Position numbers and translations under genes: made by a program. Below, piece after piece: positions 30,309-37,951 of a stretch of 64,000 nt of DNA (its first letter is position 1; each line of letters begins with the position of its first letter). This stretch comes from Pedobacter sp. Hv1. GTDB lineage: Bacteria > Bacteroidota > Bacteroidia > Sphingobacteriales > Sphingobacteriaceae. Location of the stretch: the NCBI RefSeq assembly GCF_001412215.1, contig NZ_LLWP01000001.1, positions 558,001 to 622,000 of the forward strand, read 5' to 3'. The notes beneath the pieces were generated by a model. That model was given only the letters and a program-made list of their open reading frames with translations. It ran no database searches and was not told where the DNA came from.

Positions 30309-30435
30309 GCGGTTTCTATCTTCTTCAATTCGGGAAGCAATTTATAAATTAATGACCCAAGATACAGTTAACAAATTAATATATTTTACCCTTTTTAATC
30401 ATTAAAAGACCTTCATGTTTTACCAATTTTAAGTT

Positions 30436-30467
30436 AAAAAAAAGCCCCAACTTTCGTTAGGGCTTTT
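30436..30467 (-). terminator. Terminator after msrB
   Basis: AAAAGCCC / GGGCTTTT with an extra AAC/GTT pairing inside. On the minus strand the stem is followed by eight T. It lies 19 bases beyond the msrB stop. Confidence 0.85.
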
Positions 30468-30485
30468 CCTTATTTTTCAATGCGC

Positions 30486-30965
30486 TTATTTCTTATCCGG
30501 AACAAAATTCATAGAAATAGAATTGACACAATGACGGGTGTTTTTAGCAGTCAATCCTTCGCCAATAAATACGTGCCCTAGGTGTGCATTGCAATTGGCG
30601 CATACAATTTCTGTACGTTGTCCATCAGCATCCGGAATACGCTTTACCGCCCCTTTAATTTCATCATCAAATGCTGGCCATCCGCAATGCGCATCAAATT
30701 TCGAATCTGACTTGTATAAAGCGGCGTTGCAACGTTTACAGGTATAAGTTCCTTTTTCATTAAACTTATCATATTTACCAGTCCCTGGATATTCTGTTCC
30801 TTTACGAACAATTACATCTTCTTCCTCTTTTGTTAATTTATTGTATTCCATTTTCTTGGTGGTTTTAGATGGGGTTGTTTTTTCTGCTTGTTGCGCACAG
30901 GCTACAAAACTTGTTACAACTAACAGGCTTAATGCCATTAATGTTTTATTGATCATCGATTTCAT
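30486..30965 (-). CDS. msrB: Peptide-methionine (R)-S-oxide reductase, lipoprotein form
   Basis: A 159-residue MsrB that repairs methionine-R-sulfoxide in proteins. The structural zinc is held by C76/C79 and C122/C125, and the catalytic Cys is C146 in [17 protein letters not shown] is also present. The N-terminal signal with VAC (Cys23) suggests a lipid anchor, so the enzyme should act in the periplasm or outer membrane rather than in the cytoplasm. It is monocistronic with a -7 box and a terminator. Confidence 0.93.
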   Translation of the reverse strand: MKSMINKTLMALSLLVVTSFVACAQQAEKTTPSKTTKKMEYNKLTKEEEDVIVRKGTEYPGTGKYDKFNEKGTYTCKRCNAALYKSDSKFDAHCGWPAFDDEIKGAVKRIPDADGQRTEIVCANCNAHLGHVFIGEGLTAKNTRHCVNSISMNFVPDKK

Positions 30966-31032
30966 CTGTTGTCTATTTTATTAGCTATATACGCTTTGTC
31001 GCGAGATTAGGATTTTCCTTACAAGCTTTACA

Positions 31033-31040
31033 CAAATATA
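31033..31040 (-). promoter_or_regulatory. Candidate -7 box for msrB
   Basis: TATATTTG on the minus strand, about 68 bases before the msrB start. No -33 element at the usual spacing. Confidence 0.4.
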
Positions 31041-31087
31041 ATCATTTATCAGCTTCTGATTTTCATGTGGGCGTCAATGTTTATAGT

Positions 31088-31182
31088 CCGAAAGTCAGAA
31101 GTCTCGAGTCTTCATATTTCACCACCAAGACACAAAACCCAATTCCCTTGGTGCTTCTTAGTACCTTTGTGGTTAAAAAAAA
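31088..31182. repeat. Intergenic word-like repeats (AGTCAGAAGTC and CCACCAAGACAC classes)
   Basis: Plus strand carries CCGAAAGTCAGAAGTCTCGAGTC and then a segment from CACCACCAAGACAC to CCTTTGTGGTTAAA. The second has partial inverted symmetry (CACCAAG ... CTTGGTG). Neither codes for protein. They resemble dispersed intergenic words I know from Sphingobacteriaceae. Confidence 0.5.
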
Positions 31183-31193
31183 TGCTCGTAAAC

Positions 31194-31224
31194 AAAAAAG
31201 CGTCCTACAAATGCAGAACGCTTT
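31194..31224 (-). terminator. Terminator after sucD
   Basis: AAAGCGT / ACGCTTT stem extended by a few pairs, followed by a T run on the minus strand, 22 bases past the sucD stop. Confidence 0.8.
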
Positions 31225-31245
31225 CAAAAATATATTTGATTAAAA

Positions 31246-32118
31246 TTATTTCTTTAACAAATTAGCCATTGCTTCGCCAATTTCTGCAGGACTTTCTACT
31301 ACAGTAATTCCACACTCAGCCATGATTTTCATTTTAGCAGCAGCAGTATCATCAGCACCACCAACAATAGCACCAGCATGACCCATTCTACGTCCTGGAG
31401 GCGCAGTTTGACCAGCAATGAAACCAACAACTGGTTTAGTACCATTTGCTTTAATCCATAATGCAGCTTCAGCTTCCATACCACCACCAATTTCACCAAT
31501 CATGATGATACCTTCAGTTTCTGGATCGTTCATTAACAATTCTACCGCTTCTTTAGTCGTTGTACCAATAATTGGGTCTCCACCAATACCAATCGCAGTT
31601 GTAATTCCCAATCCAGCTTTCACTACTTGGTCTACCGCTTCGTAAGTTAAAGTACCTGATTTAGAAACTACACCAACTGTACCTCTTTTGAAGATAAAAC
31701 CTGGCATGATACCAATTTTAGCTTCGTCAGCAGTAATAATACCCGGACAGTTAGGACCGATTAAACGACAATCTCTACCTTTGATATAAGATTTTACAGC
31801 AATCATATCCTTAGTTGGGATACCTTCTGTAATACAAACAATTACTTTGATTCCACCTTCAGCAGCTTCCATAATTGCATCTGCTGCAAATGCAGGTGGT
31901 ACAAATATAATAGATACGTTAGCACCAGCTTGATCAACAGCATCTTTAACCGTGTTAAATACAGGTCTGTCCAAGTGTGTTTGACCGCCTTTACCAGGTG
32001 TTACCCCGCCAACAACGTTTGTACCGTAAGCTATCATTTGTTCAGCATGGTAGGTACCTTCATTACCAGTAAAACCCTGAACAATTACTTTTGAATCTTT
32101 ATTTACTAAAACACTCAT
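31246..32118 (-). CDS. sucD: Succinyl-CoA synthetase, alpha subunit
   Basis: A 290-residue subunit of the citric-acid-cycle enzyme that makes succinate and a nucleoside triphosphate from succinyl-Co[22 protein letters not shown] binds Co[10 protein letters not shown] is conserved, and the phosphorylated His lies in [11 protein letters not shown]. No sucC is adjacent, so the subunits are encoded apart. A well-formed promoter precedes the gene. Confidence 0.96.
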   Translation of the reverse strand: MSVLVNKDSKVIVQGFTGNEGTYHAEQMIAYGTNVVGGVTPGKGGQTHLDRPVFNTVKDAVDQAGANVSIIFVPPAFAADAIMEAAEGGIKVIVCITEGIPTKDMIAVKSYIKGRDCRLIGPNCPGIITADEAKIGIMPGFIFKRGTVGVVSKSGTLTYEAVDQVVKAGLGITTAIGIGGDPIIGTTTKEAVELLMNDPETEGIIMIGEIGGGMEAEAALWIKANGTKPVVGFIAGQTAPPGRRMGHAGAIVGGADDTAAAKMKIMAECGITVVESPAEIGEAMANLLKK

Positions 32119-32424
32119 TATATCTATTTTTTTGTGTGCAAATCTAAGTTAATTGAAATGCATTGTCAAATGCAAAAGACAGATAATTTGTTTAATCCTG
32201 ATTTATTTACATAAAATCGTTTATTGTTTAACTTGATCTAAGATTTGGAAAGCAATGACACTGGTTCTTCGGCAATTTTAGTCCCGCTCTCGTTACTGCC
32301 ACCACCAACCACACCATGCTCTCCTTGGTGGCATCCACTAAATCGGGTTTATTTAACAAAATTGGTAGTACTTCGCAAGCTGTAGTCTCTGCTAACTTAA
32401 AATTGTGAACTGACAACTGTTAAC
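32119..32424. other. Intergenic region between sucD and the symporter gene
   Basis: The left end carries the sucD promoter. From about 32228 to 32416 a minus-strand frame of 62 codons is open, but its predicted protein shows no domain, and part of the DNA is made of word-like repeats (GTGAACTGACAACTGTTAAC). I see no convincing gene there. Confidence 0.5.
32139..32170 (-). promoter_or_regulatory. sucD promoter (-33 TTTG, -7 TAGATTTG)
   Basis: On the minus strand TTTG (32167-32170), a 20-base spacer and TAGATTTG (32139-32146) match the Bacteroidota housekeeping promoter in both boxes and spacing. It implies a leader of about 17 bases. Confidence 0.8.
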
Positions 32425-33699
32425 TTAAAAGTGATCTTCCTCAGCTTTTTCAATGGCTGCTGGTTGTATTGCTTTCAAATATTTCTCTTGATCAAACTCA
32501 TTTTCGCTCTTGGCAATCACGATGGTGGCAATACCATTGCCGATCATGTTGGTAATGGCTCTTGCCTCGCTCATGAAACGGTCTACCCCCAACAGAATAG
32601 CAATGTGCTCTACTGGCATAATCTTCAATGCCGTAAGTGTACTGGCCAACACAATAAAACCACTACCGGTTACTCCTGCAGCACCTTTTGAGGTCACCAT
32701 CAACACCGCCATAATAGAAAGCTGTTCGCCTAATGACAGGTCTATATTAAAAACTTGGGTCAAAAAGATCACTGCCATTGCCAAATAAATGGCCGTTCCA
32801 TCCAAGTTAAAAGAATAACCCGTAGGGATAACCAAGCCTACTACAGATTTGTCACAGCCAATGTCTTCCATCTTTTTCATCATACTTGGCAGCACCGACT
32901 CTGATGACGAAGTGCCCAGCACAATTAAAATTTCTTGACGGATATACTTCAAATACTGCCACAGACTAAATTTATAATAATGACATATGGCATGCAATAC
33001 CACAAAAATGAACAAGAAACAGGTTAAATAAACCGATCCCATTAATTTCATCATGGGCAATAGAGTACCCAAACCATATTTACCTACACTAAAGGCCATT
33101 CCACCAAAAGCACCTACTGGAGCTACACGCATCACCACTTTCATAATGTTGAACAAAACCTTAGAAATCTTATCAAAAGTGCTCAACAGCGATTGTCCCT
33201 TATCTCCCAATTTACTTAAACCATAACCAAACAAAATGGCAAAAAACAAGATCTGCAAGATTTCACCTTTGGTAAAGGCTTCGAAAATATTTTTAGGAAT
33301 GATATGGGCTATAAACTCTAACCAATTGATCTCTCCGGCTTGTGCAGTATAGGTTGCTATTTTGGCAACATCGCCCTCTGGCACTTTTACACCAACCCCA
33401 GGTTTTAAAACATTGGCAACAAACAAACCAATGGCAATGGCCAAAGTGGTTACAATTTCGAAATACAATAAGGCCTTACCACCCACACGACCTACTTTTT
33501 TCATATCGCCCATGTGGGCAATGCCCAAAACAATAGTGAAAAATATAATCGGGGCAATTAACATGCTAATCATGTTAATAAAGCTTTTACTAATTAACTC
33601 GGCATAAGAAGAAAAACCTGGATAAAATACGCCAACTAAAATGCCTAAGGCAATGGCGACTAAGACTTGGAAAGTTAAATTAGATAAAACTGATTTCAT
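32425..33699 (-). CDS. Dicarboxylate/amino acid:cation symporter
   Basis: A 424-residue inner-membrane carrier of the DAACS family with eight helices and two re-entrant loops. The serine-rich loop TSSSESVLPSMMKKM, the NMDGTA-like SFNLDGTAIYLA, and TSKGAAGVTGSGFIVLA with the later RFMSEARAITNMIGNG are all clear. Substrates are C4-dicarboxylates or glutamate/aspartate with H+ or Na+; sequence does not decide. It lies upstream of sucD on the same strand but sucD has its own promoter. Confidence 0.93.
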   Translation of the reverse strand: MKSVLSNLTFQVLVAIALGILVGVFYPGFSSYAELISKSFINMISMLIAPIIFFTIVLGIAHMGDMKKVGRVGGKALLYFEIVTTLAIAIGLFVANVLKPGVGVKVPEGDVAKIATYTAQAGEINWLEFIAHIIPKNIFEAFTKGEILQILFFAILFGYGLSKLGDKGQSLLSTFDKISKVLFNIMKVVMRVAPVGAFGGMAFSVGKYGLGTLLPMMKLMGSVYLTCFLFIFVVLHAICHYYKFSLWQYLKYIRQEILIVLGTSSSESVLPSMMKKMEDIGCDKSVVGLVIPTGYSFNLDGTAIYLAMAVIFLTQVFNIDLSLGEQLSIMAVLMVTSKGAAGVTGSGFIVLASTLTALKIMPVEHIAILLGVDRFMSEARAITNMIGNGIATIVIAKSENEFDQEKYLKAIQPAAIEKAEEDHF

Positions 33700-33925
33700 T
33701 CATGATTAAATTAAATTGAAATATAGAACTAATTTCTTTTATCGAAACTATTTTTAAGCAAATAGCAAAAAAAACATCAACATTAGATAAAATAGCGCTA
33801 GTTGCAATGAGATACCCAGTGCAAGCGTTATACATGAATAGCGTATAATTAAATGATTGACTTTAGCTCAATGACTTTACACTGCTTACTAATTGTTATC
33901 TTTACCCCAATAAATATCATTTGAA

Positions 33926-34348
33926 ATGAAGAAATTGAAAATCGTTGTGCTCCTTTTAGCTTGCTTAACTTTAACTATTTACGCCTGTAAAAAAGAAACG
34001 CTTAGCGATCAACAGTTTGTTCAAGAACATTTTGTTGGCAAATGGCCATTAAAATCTAGGGTATCAATCGAAGTTAAAAACAAGGATACCGTAAAGAAAG
34101 ACACCATTCGCTTCTCTCCAATTGATACCTTGGTGTTTACTGCAGATGGCAAATACACCAAAGGGCTTATTTCTGCCGACTATAGTATTGATGCTGCCGG
34201 AGAAAACCTTACCATTGCTACCACCCCAGCCGTAAACTGGCATATTGAGTTCTTGAGAAAAACAAGCATTGTTTTAACCCAAAGGAGAACAAAAACCGTT
34301 GGCGCTGATATATTTACATATTATCTCGAGGAGAATTTAGTGAAGTAG
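33926..34348 (+). CDS. Lipocalin-like lipoprotein
   Basis: A 140-residue lipoprotein with lipobox IYAC and Cys21, followed by KKETLSDQ. Mature sequence such as FVGKWPLKS, DTLVFTADGKYTKG and SADYSIDAAGENLTI is that of small lipocalin-like domains. No partner gene is evident. It is convergent with the S51 peptidase gene, separated by a repeat block. Confidence 0.72.
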   Translation: MKKLKIVVLLLACLTLTIYACKKETLSDQQFVQEHFVGKWPLKSRVSIEVKNKDTVKKDTIRFSPIDTLVFTADGKYTKGLISADYSIDAAGENLTIATTPAVNWHIEFLRKTSIVLTQRRTKTVGADIFTYYLEENLVK

Positions 34349-34361
34349 TTGGGAATAGTAT

Positions 34362-34520
34362 TAGTGTATTAATTGGTTAATTGGTTAATTGTTTAATTGA
34401 CTAATTGTTTAACTGGTTAACCGTAAATTGCCAACTGATAAACCGGAAACGGCTAATTGGTTAATTGTTCTATCGTTTAATTGGTTAACTGTTTAATGTC
34501 AACTGAAAACTACCAACTGG
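34362..34520. repeat. Intergenic word-like repeat block (TTAATTGGTTAA class)
   Basis: Dense array of variants of GGTTAATTG, GTTTAATTG, GGTTAACTG and CCAACTG, ending CAACTGAAAACTACCAACTGG. A 20-base word at 34377-34396 equals 18803-18822. It fills the whole space between two convergent genes. Confidence 0.65.
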
Positions 34521-34522
34521 AA

Positions 34523-35362
34523 TCAGGGTTTAATTGGTATCACATCACCTGCAGTAAATACACCAAATTCTGCTTGGTTAAATTTCAATAGTCCTTTTTT
34601 GGTTTTTTGTAAGTTTTTCGGATTGGCCATTCTTATTACCTGACTTTCACCGGCTACAGTTGCTTTATCGCCATGCACAATAATGGCAGTGCTTTCGTCA
34701 ATGCCTACACAAACCAAGTCTGGATGTGCAGCCAGTGCAGAAACCAAACGGTTGTACCTGTTGCGTTTTAAAAAATGTTGATCGATGATGGTATGTTGCA
34801 ATAAGCCCAAACCTTCAGCAAACTCAATGTTTTTATCCCACAATTTATTAAACGTTTCTTTATATATTGTGTCTAATAATTGTGTACCTGTGATCATGTA
34901 TTTACTCATTACCGCAGCACCTGCACTGGTACCTGCAATGGTTGCGCCATTGTTATAGGCTTTATGGATGGCCGTATAAACAGGTGTACCAATTACCACT
35001 TTCATGAAACGACTTTGATCGCCACCCAAAATATAGATCAGTTTTGCACCTGCTAAAGAGTCAATCCATTTTTTATCATTTACATCGTGTTTACTGAAAT
35101 TAAAATTGCGCATCTGATGGTTGGTCATTTTTTTCAACTGCGTGGTTAGAAACTCAAAACCTGCATCGGGTGCTTCGCTAGACATCGGGAGCACAATAAT
35201 ATAATCTTTGGGTTTTAAGTTAGCTGTATTGAGCATTTGCTGCATCAAAGCATCAGACCGATCGCCACCCCCAATAATAAACAAGTTACCTTTTGTGGTG
35301 TTTTGTGCTTGCAAGGTCACTGCAAGCATTACACCTAGCGTAATTAAAAATATCTTCTTCAT
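34523..35362 (-). CDS. Cyanophycinase-like S51 peptidase, periplasmic
   Basis: A 279-residue serine peptidase of the S51 family. A signal peptide (cut after LQAQ) sends it to the periplasm. IGGGDRSDALM and ILGGDQSRFM are core strands, the nucleophile is S146 in IAGTSAGAAVMS, and IDQHFLKRNRYNRL carries H196 and the arginine pattern seen in cyanophycinases. The family hydrolyses aspartyl-arginine bonds of cyanophycin or alpha-aspartyl dipeptides. It is the last gene of locus 2, 31 bases after a second S51 gene. Confidence 0.88.
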   Translation of the reverse strand: MKKIFLITLGVMLAVTLQAQNTTKGNLFIIGGGDRSDALMQQMLNTANLKPKDYIIVLPMSSEAPDAGFEFLTTQLKKMTNHQMRNFNFSKHDVNDKKWIDSLAGAKLIYILGGDQSRFMKVVIGTPVYTAIHKAYNNGATIAGTSAGAAVMSKYMITGTQLLDTIYKETFNKLWDKNIEFAEGLGLLQHTIIDQHFLKRNRYNRLVSALAAHPDLVCVGIDESTAIIVHGDKATVAGESQVIRMANPKNLQKTKKGLLKFNQAEFGVFTAGDVIPIKP

Positions 35363-35393
35363 GTTTCGTTTAATTAAAATCCATAACGAATTA

Positions 35394-36494
35394 CTATTGT
35401 AGTTTTTTGGTTAAAACTCCATTTTCTATAAACCACCAATACGATTTACCACCTGTAGCCTCATTTAAATTAAAGTTGGCTACATTAAAACTTCCACCAC
35501 CATTAACCGCAGCCTGAATTTCGTAAACGGCAACCGCCTGTTCTCCATCCTTCCATGTTACAGGCATATTGGCTATAAACTGTTCGGGCTGTTTGGATGC
35601 ATCAGAAACTAAAAAGTAAGCATAACTGTAAGCTCTGGTACTCGAAAAATCACCAAAAACCTGTGCCTTACCATTTACATCAATACAAACTGCTGTACGT
35701 TCATCGACAGCGATGGCCTTTGCGGCTATTTTCCAATCTTTGTTAATCCTTCCCAAAAACACCATTGATCTCCCTTCACGTCCTCTCGTTAAATAATGCT
35801 GATCGGTGATGACATTTTGTAAAAAAGGGGCTTTTAAAAAATCGTTGTTATAGAGCGTAACATTTGCATCATAGGGGTTTGCCAATGCTGTTGCAGAAGT
35901 AATGCCACCTGTTTCACCACTATAATACAAGCCACCTAAAATGGCACAACCTGCACTGGTTCCACCTACTGGTGCTTTTTTCTCGGTCAATAAATAGTTT
36001 AATGCTTTATCTACCTTGGTTCCTTTCCAAAAATTCATATAATCAGACTGATCGCCACCTGCAATGAATACCATTTCGGCATTGCGAATGATATAAGCTA
36101 CGGTATCATTGTTGGCCAATTCTCTACTATTGATCAATAACGTTTCCACAGAATTGACACTCCCTAAACCATTTACATAGGGATTGTAGGCATCTGTTCC
36201 AGTAGCACGGAGAATTACCACGTCGCCACCTCCACTTCTGTCAATCATCCATTTAAAGGCCGCATCTACATCCGTACCTCCACCCATGAGTACCATTCCG
36301 CCATTTACAGGCTTTACCACATTACTCGTATCGCCAATAATGCCAATAGACGCTGGTCTTTTTTTAGCTACTGGTATTGGAGTAACTGGTGTTCCACCCC
36401 CACCCGGCTTTGCTGGTGTTGGATCGCTAGATTTACCACAGCCTATTGTTGAAATACAGCAGGTGATCAACAAGATTAAAATGAATTGTTTCAT
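35394..36494 (-). CDS. Cyanophycinase-like S51 peptidase, lipoprotein
   Basis: A 366-residue S51-family peptidase with a lipobox TIGC (Cys19) and a Pro/Gly-rich linker after it, so it is lipid-anchored and possibly surface exposed. The nucleophile is S180 in VGGTSAGCAILGG, with ITDQHYLTRGREGRS (D231, H233) as the conserved motif. Relative to the neighbour it has a larger insertion around residues 85-125 and an extra C-terminal domain of about 70 residues. It follows susD by 57 bases and a hairpin. Substrate binding at the surface followed by periplasmic trimming by its neighbour is a reasonable guess. Confidence 0.87.
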   Translation of the reverse strand: MKQFILILLITCCISTIGCGKSSDPTPAKPGGGGTPVTPIPVAKKRPASIGIIGDTSNVVKPVNGGMVLMGGGTDVDAAFKWMIDRSGGGDVVILRATGTDAYNPYVNGLGSVNSVETLLINSRELANNDTVAYIIRNAEMVFIAGGDQSDYMNFWKGTKVDKALNYLLTEKKAPVGGTSAGCAILGGLYYSGETGGITSATALANPYDANVTLYNNDFLKAPFLQNVITDQHYLTRGREGRSMVFLGRINKDWKIAAKAIAVDERTAVCIDVNGKAQVFGDFSSTRAYSYAYFLVSDASKQPEQFIANMPVTWKDGEQAVAVYEIQAAVNGGGSFNVANFNLNEATGGKSYWWFIENGVLTKKLQ

Positions 36495-36512
36495 AAAGTA
36501 ATATTTTAAACA

Positions 36513-36542
36513 TTTTGGGAAGGAAAAATTCCCTTCCCAAAA
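36513..36542 (-). terminator. Hairpin between susD and the S51 genes of locus 2
   Basis: TTTTGGGAAGG / CCTTCCCAAAA, 11-base stem. It lies in the same position as the hairpin of locus 1. No T run follows on the minus strand, so it may stabilise the upstream message rather than end it. Confidence 0.5.
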
Positions 36543-36551
36543 ATAATTAAC

Positions 36552-37940
36552 CTAGTAGTTAGGGTTTTGAACCATGTTCTTGTTAACTGATAATTCTGTA
36601 GCAGGAATTGGCAAGGCATACTGCGCTTTTGTTGGCAATAAAATAAGTGCACTACCCGTAGCAGCTACATCTGCTGGCGTTCTTTCAATTTGCATATTTC
36701 TTCTTCTCAAATCAAAGAAACGATGTCCTTCAAATGCGAGCTCTTTGTATCTTTCATCATAAATGGCGTTAATTAATGCCGTTTTATTGGCAAAGGTTTC
36801 ATTCACATAGCCATTAATTCTAGCGGCACGTAAGGCATTAATATCTTCTGCTGCATCGCCAGTGCCCTCAGCTCTAGCTTCCGCTCTAATTAAATACATC
36901 TCACCAGTTCTGAATTGCTTTACATCGGCTAAACCTGGTGTAGATGAAGTACCACCAATGTATTTATTTACCAGATATTTAGATCTTGTTCCGGTACGAG
37001 AATTATCAAATTTAATGTAAGGCACATATCTGATGTCGTTTGTCTGATCAAACGTAGCGATCAATTTAAAAGATGGCGCATATAAAACGTAACTACCAGA
37101 TTGTCTAAAAAAGAAGTCTCCTGTTCTAGAATCACCACTTACTCGTTTCAATTTCCAGATTACTTCATTGTCGTTTGCATCAATCCAAATGCCAGGGAAC
37201 TGCGCTTTTGTAGCTAAAGGTACCGCATTGATTACTTCGGTAGCATATTTATCAGCATCTACCCAATTCTTTTCGTATAGGGCTACACGGGCTTGAATAG
37301 CAGCAACAGCAATTTTTGTGATCCTAGTCTTATCTGTAAAAGTAGATGGGATTAAAGCCTTTGCCGCAATCAAATCTTTCTTTGCTTTGGCAATTACAGC
37401 CTCAAAACTCTCTCTTGCAGGATAAACGATAGCTGATTTCTCCATATAGGTTACCCCTAATGCTCCCGTTTGATAAGAAGAAGCATAAGCCCTTAACAAC
37501 TCAAAATGCAGATAGGCACGTAAGGCCAATAATTCGCCTCTATAACGATCTGCAAGTGCAATATCAGTTCCTGTAAAGGTTAATTTATCCATTGCTTCCA
37601 ACACTCTATTTGCACGATCAATGGCCTGATAATTTGTATAATACAAACCCGTAACAGAGCCATTAGAGCCATTGTATAACCACCTAAAGGCGTCGCTATT
37701 GCCAACTGTGTTTTCTTGTGGGTATATCGCTTCGTCAGAAACAATAGAACTATAGCTTAATGTAGAATAGTCCATAGGCGCATAAACACCTATAAGCCCT
37801 AAATTAATATCAGAAATATTTCTGAATGCCTGTTCTGGCAAGATCAAGTCTGTTGGCTTAAAATCTAACTTCGTACAAGAAGTTAATAACAACACTACAG
37901 CCAATAACATAGTGCATTTTTTATATATTTTGTTAATCAT
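36552..37940 (-). CDS. SusD/RagB-family lipoprotein, locus 2
   Basis: A 462-residue surface lipoprotein, lipobox TSC with Cys22. SusD-like features are QAIDRANRVLEAM, LRAYLHFELLRAYA and the end LAFEGHRFFDLRRRN with LPIPATELSVN. It should cap the SusC channel at 37952. The order susC, susD, enzymes matches locus 1, but the enzymes are peptidases, so the ligand may be peptidic. Confidence 0.95.
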   Translation of the reverse strand: MINKIYKKCTMLLAVVLLLTSCTKLDFKPTDLILPEQAFRNISDINLGLIGVYAPMDYSTLSYSSIVSDEAIYPQENTVGNSDAFRWLYNGSNGSVTGLYYTNYQAIDRANRVLEAMDKLTFTGTDIALADRYRGELLALRAYLHFELLRAYASSYQTGALGVTYMEKSAIVYPARESFEAVIAKAKKDLIAAKALIPSTFTDKTRITKIAVAAIQARVALYEKNWVDADKYATEVINAVPLATKAQFPGIWIDANDNEVIWKLKRVSGDSRTGDFFFRQSGSYVLYAPSFKLIATFDQTNDIRYVPYIKFDNSRTGTRSKYLVNKYIGGTSSTPGLADVKQFRTGEMYLIRAEARAEGTGDAAEDINALRAARINGYVNETFANKTALINAIYDERYKELAFEGHRFFDLRRRNMQIERTPADVAATGSALILLPTKAQYALPIPATELSVNKNMVQNPNY

Positions 37941-37951
37941 AACAGTGATTA

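Noticed and set aside
31065..31265. 66-codon open frame on the plus strand
   Set aside because: It runs through word-like repeats and the sucD terminator and ends inside sucD; not a gene.
32228..32416. 62-codon open frame on the minus strand between sucD and the symporter gene
   Set aside because: No recognisable domain or signal, and its end is made of dispersed intergenic words. I treat it as non-coding.
34362..34520. Possible CRISPR array
   Set aside because: Units are short, variable in length and have no unique spacers of equal size, and no cas genes are near.
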